Shown in pieces: positions 25,001 through 34,376 of a stretch of 39,442 nucleotides of DNA. The position numbers and the translations under genes were made by a program. Positions within the stretch are counted from its first letter, which is position 1, and every line of letters starts with the position of its first letter. The notes below the pieces were generated by a model. That model was not told the DNA's origin, made no database searches, and saw only the letters and a list, made by a program, of their open reading frames with translations. This DNA comes from Methanoregula sp. (GTDB taxonomy: Archaea > Halobacteriota > Methanomicrobia > Methanomicrobiales > Methanospirillaceae): positions 1 through 39,442 of the forward strand of contig JALOBP010000015.1 in NCBI GenBank assembly GCA_023228295.1. Reading direction: 5' to 3'.

Positions 25001-25723
25001 ATGAAATTTCCGGCGGGAACTGATGGGGGGACTATATCCAATCCCCAGGATGAAGGATTCATCGAGGGTATGGCATCCTTCTGCGGTGCAATTGAGATCA
25101 CGACCGGGGCCGGGCACGGGTTCATCCTTACCGACAATAGCCGGTTGGTCTCTGCCTATTTCAGCGATGGAGAGGGCGAATTCAAAGGAAAAAGTGCCCT
25201 CGCCCACATGACGCTGGATGCTGAAGACGATGAATCGCCCCAGTCATTTTGCCTTCACCATTATAATCAGGATGAGTTTGCACAGGCCGTGCAGATTTCC
25301 CATGATGAACATCTTCTCATTATTGCGGAAAGCCCTGCTGACTCCCCGGCCCCTCAATCAGAACGGGATGGTACGGCAGTCCCCCCGGAACTGCTCGATG
25401 AAGGCAAACTCAACAAGATCCTCTGCCAGCCTGGCGTGCTTGCAGTATCCGCTTTCTTTGAGGGATTCCCAGTCCAGTCGCTGGGCGATGCCGATTTTGA
25501 GCATGTTGCAGCATCTGCGGAGGATTTTGCACGGGCCGGAACAAAGATTGCGCAGGAGATGGGTATCGGGCATCTTGACCAGCTCATTCTTGAGACGCCC
25601 ACCAACAAGTTCATTATTGCCCCCTGTGGCGATCTGTACCTCTGCATTTTTACCCGATCTGATGCGCAGCTGGGACTGATCCGTGTTGTGCTTAAAAGCA
25701 TACAAAAAGAGATTGGTGGGTAG
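25001..25723 (+). CDS. two-domain protein ending in a Roadblock-like domain
   Basis: The protein has 240 residues. Residues 15-100 (MASFCGAIEITTGAGHGFIL, RLVSAYFSDGEG) resemble the small N-terminal domains of the genes at 17982 and 23637. After a short linker, residues 130-240 look like Roadblock/LC7: LNKILCQPGVLAVSAFFEG, FPVQSLGDADFEHVA, KFIIAPCGDLYLCIF. No signal peptide. The ATG has no ribosome site, only an oligo-T tract before it, so its expression is probably low or regulated. It sits between the stand-alone Roadblock gene and the pilus ATPase. Confidence 0.75.
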   Translation: MKFPAGTDGGTISNPQDEGFIEGMASFCGAIEITTGAGHGFILTDNSRLVSAYFSDGEGEFKGKSALAHMTLDAEDDESPQSFCLHHYNQDEFAQAVQISHDEHLLIIAESPADSPAPQSERDGTAVPPELLDEGKLNKILCQPGVLAVSAFFEGFPVQSLGDADFEHVAASAEDFARAGTKIAQEMGIGHLDQLILETPTNKFIIAPCGDLYLCIFTRSDAQLGLIRVVLKSIQKEIGG

Positions 25724-25832
25724 CCGTACCACCCGTGAATTGTCAGAAATTCCACAAAATGTGGGTGTATCAGTTTTTGCGGCGCGTAAAACCGACCGGT
25801 TAAATGCGGAGGATAGATATACTCCCAGACAA

Positions 25833-25852
25833 AATTATCTTTTATAGATCAT
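25833..25852 (+). promoter_or_regulatory. TATA box for the pilus assembly operon
   Basis: TATCTTTTATAGATCATATG lies about 75 bases before the ATPase start (25916), in the 192-bp gap after the Roadblock genes. The leader carries the strong ribosome site GGAGGT at 25905-25910. Confidence 0.5.
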
Positions 25853-25915
25853 ATGACAATGCTCTGGGAATGATATACTGCGGGTTTACCTGCATTGTTG
25901 CGGGGGAGGTCAGAC

Positions 25916-28393
25916 ATGAGTAACGATGATGACGATTCGCTTGATGATGTAAATTCACTGATGAAAATTATCGGTGGGGCAAAGAAAAAAACCCCGCCGG
26001 AGGGATCTGCCGATGCAGCCCCGAATGCACAATCTCCCCCCATGGGTGTACCCGATCCCGTTGATGGGGGAGGAGACTTCTCCACTCTCATGAAAAAACT
26101 GGGAATGGCAAACAAACCGGAAGGAATTCCTGCCACGGTAAAGGACCCGGATACAATCCCTCCGCAGTCTCAGAAACAAATGGCAAAACCGGCAGCCCAA
26201 ATCGATAATTTTGAGGACCTGCTGGAAGAAGAACCCCCCCAACCCCCGGTCACTGCACAACCGCCGGAACCGGAGGTTGTCCGGAAATCCGATCCCGGTG
26301 GGAAAGATGTACGGGAGACCTTGGGAAAACTTCTCGCCGCCAAGGGGAAGGGGCACGCAGCTTCCCCGGTGCAATCGCAGGAATCTCCGGCGCCGAAGTC
26401 AGCCCGGCCTGAATCCCGTGATCAGGTACCCAGGGAAAAAGAACCAATCATTGAGATCATTGATGAAGATCCCAAGGCGGGCCTCTGGAAGGCAAAGCCT
26501 GGTAAAATGCCACAACCGGCCGCCGAAGAGCCGGTAACGAATGGTAAAGAAACAGAAGATGACGTGAAAATCGTCACCGTTGACCAGATCAATGATCTAT
26601 CAGGTCTCATTCTGCCCAAGGGGGCAACCTTCCAAGTCGAGGAACTGAAACTTCACGGCCGTATCAATGCCTTTGAAGGGACAGGCAGCAGTTCACTCCC
26701 CCCGGAATTTGACGAGATCTGGAAGAAAGAGTTCTCGACTGCCGGGTTCAAGGACCTTGATATTGAAGAGGAGATCGTCTCTGAGAAGGCAAAGAATGCT
26801 CCTGAAGCAAAACGGTTTAGCCTATCCAGCCTCTTCAAGGGGATCCGTTCCGAAGAGGAAGCGTATGATCCCAAGAAACACGGCCCCCTTGTCGATCTCA
26901 GTTTCCATCCCAAGGCAGGTCTCGAGGAGATGGAGATGTATCCGGTCAATGAACCTTATGCATATATCCGGATTACCTACGATCATTCAACGCATGAGTA
27001 TACTTACAATGTCATTGAACCGGAACTGACAGATCCGGAAAAAGATCTGCTCAAGGAGCTCAAGGAACGTCTGTTCGAGACGCTGGATATCAATACCAAG
27101 GATATCTCCCGTGAGGACGCAAAGACCAAGCTCCGTAATGCTACTGAAGATATCATCAATGACTATGGTATAAAGCTCAATCCCGTCCAGCGGGAAAAGA
27201 TCCATTACAACATGCACAAGGACTTCCTCGGGAACGGTCTTATCGACCCGATTATGCACGACAAGTACATCGAAGATATCTCGTGCGATGGTGTCCACAC
27301 CCCGATCTTTGCCTTCCATTCGAGTTACGAATCAATGAAGTCCACTCTCGCGTATCATGTGGCTGAAGAGCTTGACTCGTTTGTAACGAAGCTTGCCCAG
27401 CGGGCAGGGAAGTACATCTCGATTGCTGAACCCATCCTCGATGCCACCATGCAGGACGGTTCCCGTATCCAGATGACGCTTGGCCAGGAAGTGACTGCGC
27501 ACGGCTCGACATTTACCATCCGTAAGTTCAAGGATGAGCCGATCACTCCTACGGATCTTATCGAGTGGCACACTTTCTCGCCGCTTGCGATCGCCTACAT
27601 CTGGCTTGCTGTCGAGAATGGCAAGTCTTCCATCTTTGCCGGTGGGACTGCATCCGGTAAGACCACGGCCCTGAACGCCATCTCGCTGTTCATCCCCCCG
27701 ATGGCAAAGATCGTATCCCTTGAAGATACGCGTGAGGTGAAACTCCCCCACCCGAACTGGATCCCGAGTGTTACCCGTGACTCGTTCGACACTGCTGGCA
27801 GGGGCGAAATCAACATGTACGAGCTGCTGCGTGCTGCAATGCGTCAGAGGCCTGAATACATCATCGTGGGTGAAGTTCGTGGCAAGGAATGCCAGACCCT
27901 GTTCCAGGCTATGAGTACCGGCCACGTTACGTACTCCACTACGCACGCGGACTCGGTGGCCAGTGTCGTGCACCGTATCGAGAACCCGCCCATGGACGTG
28001 CCAAGAAACATGCTGTCGGCACTGGATTTCATCTGCATCCAGGTGCAGGCCCGGGTCGGGGGCAAGCGTATCAGGAGGAACAAGCAGATCGTTGAAGTTC
28101 TGGATATCGACCCGAGGACCAACGAACTGATTACCAACGAGGTTTTTAAGTGGCGGTCGGCAACCGACGAGCACTCCTACTCAGGTAAATCGTATGTTCT
28201 CGAGGAGATCATGGAGGCCAAAGGCTGGAACGAGAACCGGATGCGCGAGGAACTCAAGCGCCGGCAGGAAGTCCTTGAATGGATGCGGATTAAGAAGATC
28301 CGACACTATAAGGATGTGGCCAAGATCCTCATCTCCTTCCACCGCGATCCGGAAGCAGTTGTCGAGAAAGTAAGGAAGGATTTGTATGAATAG
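25916..28393 (+). CDS. type IV pilus/Tad-type secretion ATPase (GspE/TadA/FlaI family)
   Basis: The protein has 825 residues from the ATG at 25916, six bases after GGAGGT. Residues 1-250 are acidic and proline-rich with no fold evident, far longer than in typical ATPases of this family. The motor domain follows: HKDFLGNGLIDPIMHDKYI, then Walker A GGTASGKTT (576-584), the Asp-box region LEDTREVKLPHPNW, and Walker B-like YIIVGEVRGKECQ with the His box STTHADS. ATP hydrolysis drives filament assembly or retraction from the cytoplasmic face. It overlaps the next gene by eight bases. No pilin or archaellin gene is in the window, so the filament type is open. Confidence 0.93.
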   Translation: MSNDDDDSLDDVNSLMKIIGGAKKKTPPEGSADAAPNAQSPPMGVPDPVDGGGDFSTLMKKLGMANKPEGIPATVKDPDTIPPQSQKQMAKPAAQIDNFEDLLEEEPPQPPVTAQPPEPEVVRKSDPGGKDVRETLGKLLAAKGKGHAASPVQSQESPAPKSARPESRDQVPREKEPIIEIIDEDPKAGLWKAKPGKMPQPAAEEPVTNGKETEDDVKIVTVDQINDLSGLILPKGATFQVEELKLHGRINAFEGTGSSSLPPEFDEIWKKEFSTAGFKDLDIEEEIVSEKAKNAPEAKRFSLSSLFKGIRSEEEAYDPKKHGPLVDLSFHPKAGLEEMEMYPVNEPYAYIRITYDHSTHEYTYNVIEPELTDPEKDLLKELKERLFETLDINTKDISREDAKTKLRNATEDIINDYGIKLNPVQREKIHYNMHKDFLGNGLIDPIMHDKYIEDISCDGVHTPIFAFHSSYESMKSTLAYHVAEELDSFVTKLAQRAGKYISIAEPILDATMQDGSRIQMTLGQEVTAHGSTFTIRKFKDEPITPTDLIEWHTFSPLAIAYIWLAVENGKSSIFAGGTASGKTTALNAISLFIPPMAKIVSLEDTREVKLPHPNWIPSVTRDSFDTAGRGEINMYELLRAAMRQRPEYIIVGEVRGKECQTLFQAMSTGHVTYSTTHADSVASVVHRIENPPMDVPRNMLSALDFICIQVQARVGGKRIRRNKQIVEVLDIDPRTNELITNEVFKWRSATDEHSYSGKSYVLEEIMEAKGWNENRMREELKRRQEVLEWMRIKKIRHYKDVAKILISFHRDPEAVVEKVRKDLYE

Positions 28394-29309
28394 TTACGAA
28401 CGGTTCTGTTTCAACCTCCTTGGCGCCCGTATGAAGGCCAAGCGCGAGGAGTATTCCCAGTTACGAAACGATCTCATTTCCGCCCGGTTCAAAACCCCGT
28501 TTGAGGTCTATCTTTCGACTGCGTTTGTCAGTTCCATTATTGTAGGATTTCTTGCCGCCGGGTTCATCGGGGCATTATCCTGGATTCTCGAGCTTCCCAA
28601 ACTCATCCAGTACAAAGGGGCTGTCCCGGGTCCCCTGGTTGCTCTCTCGGCACACAGCCTCGTGATCGGTACCATCGCGATTACCATCTTCTCTCTTCTG
28701 GTTTTCGGTGGGATTACCTATGCTATATTCATTGTATACCCGGGTATTGAAGGAGGAAACCGTCGCAGGAATATTGATGCAACCCTGCCGTATGCAATTA
28801 ACTATGTCACGTCGATGTCCACCGCGGGTATTACTCCTGCTGAAGTATTCCGGTTGCTGGGGGACAGTCCGATATATGGAGAAAGTTCGGTTGAGTCCCG
28901 GTATATCGCGCGGGAAGTTGATATATTCGGGCGCGACCTCATCGATGCATTGCGGATTGTCTCCTCAAGTACACCAAGCAAGCGGATGAAAGAGTTCCTG
29001 CAGGGTGCCATGGCGAGTATCGCGTCGGGAGGCAATCTTACGGAATACTTCCGTACCAAGGCTGATCAGTATGCCCTTGAGAACCGCCAGACCCAGAAAC
29101 AGTTTCTCGATATGCTGGCGCTCATATCAGAATCATATGTGACGGCAATGGTTGCAGGAACGCTGTTTTTGATCATCCTGCAATCGATCATGTCGGTTCT
29201 TGCCGGTGACAACAACCCGCTCTTCCTCTATGCCATTACCTATATCATGATCCCCCTTGGCAGTATCGCATTTGTGGTTATGATCAGTTCAATGACCCCG
29301 GAGTCCTGA
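28386..29309 (+). CDS. TadC-like inner-membrane platform protein 1 (T2SSF)
   Basis: The protein has 307 residues, with a basic N-terminal helix, then membrane helices near 43-66, 92-120, 253-275 and 280-300. Between them is the T2SF cytoplasmic domain (TLPYAINYVTSMSTAGITP, DIFGRDLIDAL, FLQGAMASIASGGNL). Such proteins form the platform turned by the ATPase. The coding start overlaps the ATPase stop, so they are translationally coupled. Confidence 0.9.
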   Translation: MNSYERFCFNLLGARMKAKREEYSQLRNDLISARFKTPFEVYLSTAFVSSIIVGFLAAGFIGALSWILELPKLIQYKGAVPGPLVALSAHSLVIGTIAITIFSLLVFGGITYAIFIVYPGIEGGNRRRNIDATLPYAINYVTSMSTAGITPAEVFRLLGDSPIYGESSVESRYIAREVDIFGRDLIDALRIVSSSTPSKRMKEFLQGAMASIASGGNLTEYFRTKADQYALENRQTQKQFLDMLALISESYVTAMVAGTLFLIILQSIMSVLAGDNNPLFLYAITYIMIPLGSIAFVVMISSMTPES

Positions 29310-29310
29310 T

Positions 29311-30345
29311 ATGGGATTTAAGGATATTTCCAACAACCTGCTCAATAAGGGAGAACACTCCATGGAGCCGGTAAAAAGCACCGATCTCTCCATTATGGAA
29401 GAGGAGTTCAACGAGATCACGAAAAAACTCGAACATGAGCGGCAGAGCCGTGAGGGTATCGGGAGGTTTATGAAGCACCCGATAAAGGTGCTGACAGAAC
29501 GGCCGGAGAACATCCTCATTGTATGCATGCCGCTCGGGATCCTGTTCTTTGTTATTGGAACCGTCTATATGGTGCAGTCCTACGGGATAAAAGTCTTCTT
29601 TGAGACAACCACGATTGACGATTTTGCTTTCTTTGGCATTCTTATCTGTATCATACCTTTAGCCCTTCTTGACCTCAAGGAGCAGTTCCGGGTTACGAAC
29701 CTCGAGAACGCGCTGCCAAACTTCTTCCGTGACCTTGCCGGCATGAACGATTCCGGGATGACACTGCCGACTGCAGTCCATCTCGTTGCTGCCGCAGAAT
29801 ACGGGACGCTGACACCCCATATCAGGAAACTCGACAACGAGATGTCGTGGGGGGTCAATTTCGTTGAAGCGCTCTACCGGTTCGGGCAGGGTCTTGGCAC
29901 CAAGCTTGCAGACCGGAGTGTCGACCTGATTGCCAAGGCAAGCAAGGCCGGGGGGGACGTCAGCGAGGTGTTGCGGGCTGCGGCAAAAGATACGTTCGAG
30001 GTCGTGAACCTCCAGACCGAACGTGCCAACAACATGCTCATTTACGTCATCATCGTAATTGTCGCGTTTGCAGTATTCCTCTTTGTTATCGCCATCCTTG
30101 TCTCCTCGTTCCTGACAACAATGGCAGAAGCCGGTGCAACGGCAACAGCTACTGGTGCAAAAGGTTTTGGCGGGATCATTGATCTCTTCCTCTACAAGCG
30201 GCTGTTCTCCCACGCAGCGATGCTCCAGGCCTTGTTCTCGGGCATGGTGGCAGGCCAGATGGGTGAGGGGCGGTTCGTGGCAGGCCTGAAATATTCAGCC
30301 CTGATGCTCATCATCGCGTGGGTTACGTTCCGGTTCTTCATCTGA
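29311..30345 (+). CDS. TadC-like inner-membrane platform protein 2 (T2SSF)
   Basis: The protein has 344 residues, starting one base after the first platform gene, with GGAG eight bases upstream. A charged N-terminal region of about 55 residues (EEEFNEITKKLEHERQS) precedes membrane helices near 68-90, 97-115, 245-270 and 315-340. The T2SF core reads ALPNFFRDLAGMNDSGMTLP, MSWGVNFVEALYRFGQG, KASKAGGDVSEVL. Two separate platform proteins in tandem recall TadB/TadC of Tad pili; archaella use one double-length FlaJ. An oligo-T run (30352-30358) follows the stop and probably ends the operon. Confidence 0.9.
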   Translation: MGFKDISNNLLNKGEHSMEPVKSTDLSIMEEEFNEITKKLEHERQSREGIGRFMKHPIKVLTERPENILIVCMPLGILFFVIGTVYMVQSYGIKVFFETTTIDDFAFFGILICIIPLALLDLKEQFRVTNLENALPNFFRDLAGMNDSGMTLPTAVHLVAAAEYGTLTPHIRKLDNEMSWGVNFVEALYRFGQGLGTKLADRSVDLIAKASKAGGDVSEVLRAAAKDTFEVVNLQTERANNMLIYVIIVIVAFAVFLFVIAILVSSFLTTMAEAGATATATGAKGFGGIIDLFLYKRLFSHAAMLQALFSGMVAGQMGEGRFVAGLKYSALMLIIAWVTFRFFI

Positions 30346-30351
30346 AAAATC

Positions 30352-30358
30352 TTTTTTT
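30352..30358 (+). terminator. oligo-T terminator of the pilus assembly operon
   Basis: Seven T starting seven bases after the stop of the second platform gene. Confidence 0.45.
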
Positions 30359-30447
30359 ACAATCATCCGGACCCGGATTTCATGACGTAAGGTGTTTTTC
30401 TGTCATGGTAAGCCAGCAAAAATGCCTGGCGTATATTCCAATCCTGA

Positions 30448-30464
30448 AAAAAATAAAAAAAAGG
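30448..30464 (-). terminator. oligo-T terminator of the aIF1 gene
   Basis: The plus strand is A-rich (AAAAAAATAAAAAAAA), giving a long T tract on the minus strand directly after the aIF1 stop at 30465. Confidence 0.5.
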
Positions 30465-30770
30465 TTAGGAAATATTTTCCGTGCTGTAACCCTTGAGAGA
30501 CAGCAATTCCTTGACACGGTCGCGGTGATTACCCTGCAGCTCGATGGAGTTGCCCTTGACCGTCCCGCCACAGGCGAGTTTGCCTTTCATATATTTTGAG
30601 AGGTCTTCAAGATCGATATCCGTTGGATCAAGGCCCTCGATAACGGTCACTTCTTTCCCGTACCTGCGCTTGTTGACTTTGACATTGATCCTCTGCTGTT
30701 CCTTTGCTACCTCCTCACATATGCACAGTTCTTTAGGTAGACCACACGTCGGGCAAATCCCACCAATCAT
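30465..30770 (-). CDS. translation initiation factor aIF1 (SUI1 family)
   Basis: The protein has 101 residues. An N-terminal zinc knuckle (CPTC at 6-9, CIC at 16-18) precedes the SUI1 fold (about 27-101: RINVKVNKRRYGKEVTVIEG, LKYMKGKLACGGTVKG-like core, IELQGNHRDRVKELL). In archaea aIF1 helps the small ribosomal subunit select the start codon. Length is normal for the archaeal family. AAGGAG lies about 17 bases upstream, further than usual, so the mRNA may have a short leader with a weak site. It is divergent from the cobyric acid synthase gene. Confidence 0.93.
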   Translation of the reverse strand: MIGGICPTCGLPKELCICEEVAKEQQRINVKVNKRRYGKEVTVIEGLDPTDIDLEDLSKYMKGKLACGGTVKGNSIELQGNHRDRVKELLSLKGYSTENIS

Positions 30771-30939
30771 TACATCTATTTTTACGTTTCTCCTTATTAT
30801 TACTTGGCATTACCGGAGAAAATTCTGGCGAATAATCGGGAAAAAAAGGCCATTTTGGGAGATATTCCAATTCCACAGATCGTTTCCGGACAAAAGAGTA
30901 TCTGTTTTTATGATCCGGACTGGAATCTATAACCAAGCT

Positions 30940-32385
30940 ATGTCGCTGTTTATCGTGGGTACATCATCCCACGTGGGAAAGAGTGTGACCGTTGCTGCTA
31001 TCTGCCGCTGTCTTGTACGGCGCGGGATTTCCGTGGCTCCGTTTAAGTCCCAGAATATGAGCCTGAACTCGTTTGTAACTCCTGAAGGTGGGGAGATCGG
31101 GATGGCCCAGGCAATGCAGGCAATCGCTGCCAGAATTCCCCCCCACACGGACATGAATCCTGTCCTTCTCAAGCCAAAAGGAGATTGCGTATCGCAGGTG
31201 GTGCTCAACGGCAGGCCCTATAAGGATGTTAAGATTACTGAGTATTACCGGGAAACTCCCGTCCTCCTTTTGAGAGCGCTGGAGTCATACCGCCGGCTTG
31301 AAAAACAATTTGGGCAGGTTGTTGTGGAAGGTGCCGGGGGGGCTGCCGAACTGAACCTGTACGACCGGGATATCGCCAACACCCAGCTTGCCAAATCACT
31401 CAAAATACCCTTGGTTCTTGTTGCGGATATTGAGCGGGGCGGGGTGTTTGCACAGGTGTACGGGACCATACGTCTCCTCCCGGACGATATCCGGCCTTTT
31501 GTCAAAGGGATCATTATCAACAAGTTCCGTGGCGATCCCGAGATATTTGCCCCCGGCGTGAAAATGATCGAGGAACTCTGCGGGATACCGGTACTGGGCG
31601 TTGTCCCCTTCTTCTCACTTCCCTTGCCAAGCGAGGACTCGCTCTCGATCAGTGACAAGAAAATCTGTCATGACGGGGTCAGGATTGCCGTAATACGGCT
31701 GCCGAAAATCTCGAATTTCACGGATTTCGAGCTGCTGGAGCAGTATGCATCTGTTGAATACGTTGCACCCGGGACCCCCCTTGACGGGTTTGACTGTATA
31801 ATAATCCCCGGGACCAAGAACACGATTGATGATCTCAATGCCCTCAAAGAGTCCGGGACTGATCGCGAGATAGTCCGTTTCCGTAAGATCGGGATACCGG
31901 TGATTGGCATCTGTGGCGGGTACCAGATGCTCGGTACCATGATTGTGGATGATGGCTTTGAATCCGCTGCCGGTTCCTATACGGGACTTGGACTTCTTGA
32001 CTGCGTCACCCGCTTCTGCTCGTATGACAAGAACACTACGCAGGTCACCCGCACGGCTCATGCGTTTGGCCCGATCCTGTCGGCAATGGGCTCTGTCACC
32101 GGCTACGAGATCCACATGGGTGTTACAGAACCCGGCCAAAACCGCGAGGCACTTGAAGGTGACGGCCGAGTGAGCGATGACGGGCTGGTGTTCGGAACGT
32201 ATATGCATGGGCTCTTCCTGAATGTATCGGCAGTAAATGCTCTCCTCTCCTTCCTGTACGACAAGAAAGGGCAGCCATTTGAGTCGATCACCGCTTTTGC
32301 TGCCGACCCGTATGAGGCTCTTGCCGACCTGTTCGAGAAACACGTTAATATGGATGCCATCGAAGCAATGCTGAAAAACTCATAA
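30940..32385 (+). CDS. cobQ: cobyric acid synthase (cobalamin/F430-type corrinoid pathway)
   Basis: The protein has 481 residues, the usual length. It amidates four carboxylates of adenosylcobyrinic acid a,c-diamide, using glutamine and ATP. The N-terminal ATPase domain starts MSLFIVGTSSHVGKSVTVAA and contains FKSQNMSLNS and VVEGAGGAAELNL. The C-terminal glutamine amidotransferase carries Cys325 in GICGGYQMLG and His423 in YMHGLF. The start at 30940 gives the standard N terminus; upstream in-frame codons run through the aIF1 promoter. TTTTTATG about 30 bases upstream may be its TATA box, giving a leaderless mRNA. Confidence 0.93.
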   Translation: MSLFIVGTSSHVGKSVTVAAICRCLVRRGISVAPFKSQNMSLNSFVTPEGGEIGMAQAMQAIAARIPPHTDMNPVLLKPKGDCVSQVVLNGRPYKDVKITEYYRETPVLLLRALESYRRLEKQFGQVVVEGAGGAAELNLYDRDIANTQLAKSLKIPLVLVADIERGGVFAQVYGTIRLLPDDIRPFVKGIIINKFRGDPEIFAPGVKMIEELCGIPVLGVVPFFSLPLPSEDSLSISDKKICHDGVRIAVIRLPKISNFTDFELLEQYASVEYVAPGTPLDGFDCIIIPGTKNTIDDLNALKESGTDREIVRFRKIGIPVIGICGGYQMLGTMIVDDGFESAAGSYTGLGLLDCVTRFCSYDKNTTQVTRTAHAFGPILSAMGSVTGYEIHMGVTEPGQNREALEGDGRVSDDGLVFGTYMHGLFLNVSAVNALLSFLYDKKGQPFESITAFAADPYEALADLFEKHVNMDAIEAMLKNS

Positions 32386-32579
32386 TACTTACACGTGCAC
32401 TTTTTCCTGTGCGCTGTCACGTGGTTGACCCGGGAGATCTCCTGTTCACCAGATACAGCAGATACAGGAAAACCTCCCGGAAAATTTCCAAAAATGTTTT
32501 TTGGCAAATTCTGCCTGGCGCATAAATCGAAAGAAGTGAAAAACACCGGGGCGGTACTGTAACATCCGGGAAAAATTGA

Positions 32580-32762
32580 TTTTTCAGTGCTTGGTTTTTT
32601 TTAATCGGCGTCCTCATCATTCTCGGACATATCTTAAGCGAAGTGTTCACCCGCACAAAAATCCCGGACCCTCTCTTCTTACTCATCATCCTCATTGACA
32701 AAACCGCTTTTGCATGGATTTACCGCAGGATTTTTTCCTGGATCCGTACTGAAAAATATTAA
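32580..32762 (+). pseudogene. remnant of a cation/proton antiporter
   Basis: Between two stops the frame reads FFLIGVLIILGHILSEVF then TRTKIPDPLFLLIILI. This is strikingly like the first membrane helix and the R-x-P-D-x-L-F-L loop at the N terminus of CPA-type Na+/H+ antiporters. It then runs into an unrelated tail (KTAFAWIYRRIFSWIRTEKY) and stops. There is no start codon, and the remaining ~350 residues are absent. The preceding gap (32386-32579) shows no gene. Confidence 0.5.
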
Positions 32763-33025
32763 CTGATTATATTGGTGATGCTGTGAAACCCGCCACCCTG
32801 CCGGTCTGCGCATTTTACAGCTTCTGCTTTAGTGAGATCAACCCTCTCGGTAATACGACATTTCGTGCAATAGGCAAGTGATGGGGATTTGATAAACCTG
32901 CCCCCTACTAGGAACTCCCGGCAATGAATGCAGAAACTGCAGTTCTCAACAGGCTCCGGCTTGTCCGGGAGGCATTGCACCCTCCCTTTTGTTACCGGCA
33001 GGATCCGGTACTCATTATCACCCAT
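32759..33025 (-). CDS. small cysteine-rich protein
   Basis: The product has 88 residues with six cysteines: CSFCIHCREF near residue 29, YCTKCRI near 53, and a single Cys near 72 (AVKCADRQGG). The CxxC-xx-C arrangement suggests a zinc or Fe-S site. No signal peptide or membrane segment. GGAG lies about 13 bases before the ATG, somewhat far. The stop overlaps the end of the antiporter remnant on the other strand. No named family is recognised. Confidence 0.55.
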   Translation of the reverse strand: MGDNEYRILPVTKGRVQCLPDKPEPVENCSFCIHCREFLVGGRFIKSPSLAYCTKCRITERVDLTKAEAVKCADRQGGGFHSITNIIS

Positions 33026-33197
33026 AAATCCGGGTCATCTCCGTACTCCATGGATCGTGGGATCTAATAAACCGGCAGATGGCTCGAATGGATTGTCCTG
33101 GTTGTGTTTTATTCCCACAACTCATGTCAACCGTACCGTTTTTACCGTGAAATGCCATCACTATCCTTAAAACAGTTCAGCACGAAAACTGGTTGGT

Positions 33198-34376
33198 ATG
33201 AAGGTGTGTATCATGTGCGGCGGGGAAGGGACCCGGCTCCGCCCCCTCACATTCGAACGGCCAAAACCCTGTATCCCGATCGTCAACCGCCCCTCCATCC
33301 AGCATCTTGTTGCACACCTTGCGAACATGGGCTTCCGGGAAATTGTTCTCACGCTTGGTTATCTCGGCACCGCCATTGAGGATGCCCTTGGGGACGGCTC
33401 GCTCTATGGCGCCGAGATCACGTATGTTCATGAGCAGACCAAGCTTGGGACCGCCGGAAGCGTCAAGAACGCCCAGGAATATCTTGACGGGCAGGACTTC
33501 CTCATTGTTGGTGGCGACCATGTCACGGACTTAAACGTGCTTGAGTTTTACCGGTTCCACCAGAAGGAAAAAGCGATGACAACGATCGGCCTGATCTCGA
33601 TCGACGATCCCAGTGAGTACGGTATTGCCGAGATCGATGTCGGGTACGCAATCCAGCGGTTCAAGGAAAAACCCGCACCGGGAGAGATCTTCTCCAACCT
33701 GGCCAGCACGGGTATGTACGTTTGCAAACCGGAAATTTTTGACCATATCCCGAAAGGCACCAAATATGATTTTGCCCGCGACCTCTTCCCCAAGCTGATG
33801 GAAGATGGGCATCTTCTCAAAGGGTGGCTTGCCCGGGGTAACTGGACCGATGTAGGGAGCCCCTCATCCCTCCGCCAGGCAGAACGGTGGAAGCTGCAGG
33901 AGCTCAGGGTAACTGATATTATCGGGGACCTCTCAATGCACGGTGCGCAGGTTCAGGGCCCGGTCCATCTCGGTGGTTCGATAACCCTTGGCAAGAATAC
34001 TAAGGTTATTGGTCCCGTTGCGATCGGTTCAGGGACCACGATTGGTGATAATGTCCTCATCGGTCCTTATACGAGCATCGGGGAGAAATGCATCCTCCGG
34101 AATAATGCCAAGATCTTCTCATCCTCACTCTACAACCGGGTAATTATCGGAGCAAACAGCACTATCTCCGGCAGCATCATGGATAATGACACGCATATCG
34201 GTGAGAACTGCAGCATTGAGAATGATACGGTCATCGGGCCCCGCGTTGTACTCCGGGATCGCGTTGTCGTTCACTCAAAGACCCGCCTGTGGCCTGAAGT
34301 CGTGGTAACGGACGATACCGTTGTCAAAGAGCATGTACTCAACGAGAAGTATGATCTCCGATACGAAGGATCCTGA
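33198..34376 (+). CDS. sugar-1-phosphate nucleotidyltransferase with left-handed beta-helix
   Basis: The protein has 392 residues. The N-terminal catalytic domain (about 1-230) opens with the pyrophosphorylase loop GGEGTRLRPLTFERPKP, followed by EQTKLGTAGSV, LIVGGDHVTDLNV and the lysine loop QRFKEKPAPG. The C-terminal part (about 245-370) is a hexapeptide-repeat beta-helix (LGKNTKVIGPVAIGSGTTIG, IGPYTSIG). The closest functional match is mannose-1-phosphate guanylyltransferase or glucose-1-phosphate thymidylyl/uridylyltransferase-type enzymes; the substrate cannot be decided by eye. It supplies NDP-sugars for surface glycans or N-glycosylation. An oligo-T run follows the stop. Confidence 0.88.
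   Translation: MKVCIMCGGEGTRLRPLTFERPKPCIPIVNRPSIQHLVAHLANMGFREIVLTLGYLGTAIEDALGDGSLYGAEITYVHEQTKLGTAGSVKNAQEYLDGQDFLIVGGDHVTDLNVLEFYRFHQKEKAMTTIGLISIDDPSEYGIAEIDVGYAIQRFKEKPAPGEIFSNLASTGMYVCKPEIFDHIPKGTKYDFARDLFPKLMEDGHLLKGWLARGNWTDVGSPSSLRQAERWKLQELRVTDIIGDLSMHGAQVQGPVHLGGSITLGKNTKVIGPVAIGSGTTIGDNVLIGPYTSIGEKCILRNNAKIFSSSLYNRVIIGANSTISGSIMDNDTHIGENCSIENDTVIGPRVVLRDRVVVHSKTRLWPEVVVTDDTVVKEHVLNEKYDLRYEGS

Noticed and set aside
32417..32701. 94-codon minus-strand frame
   Set aside because: Basic, methionine-rich composition. The plus strand shows an antiporter-like segment instead.
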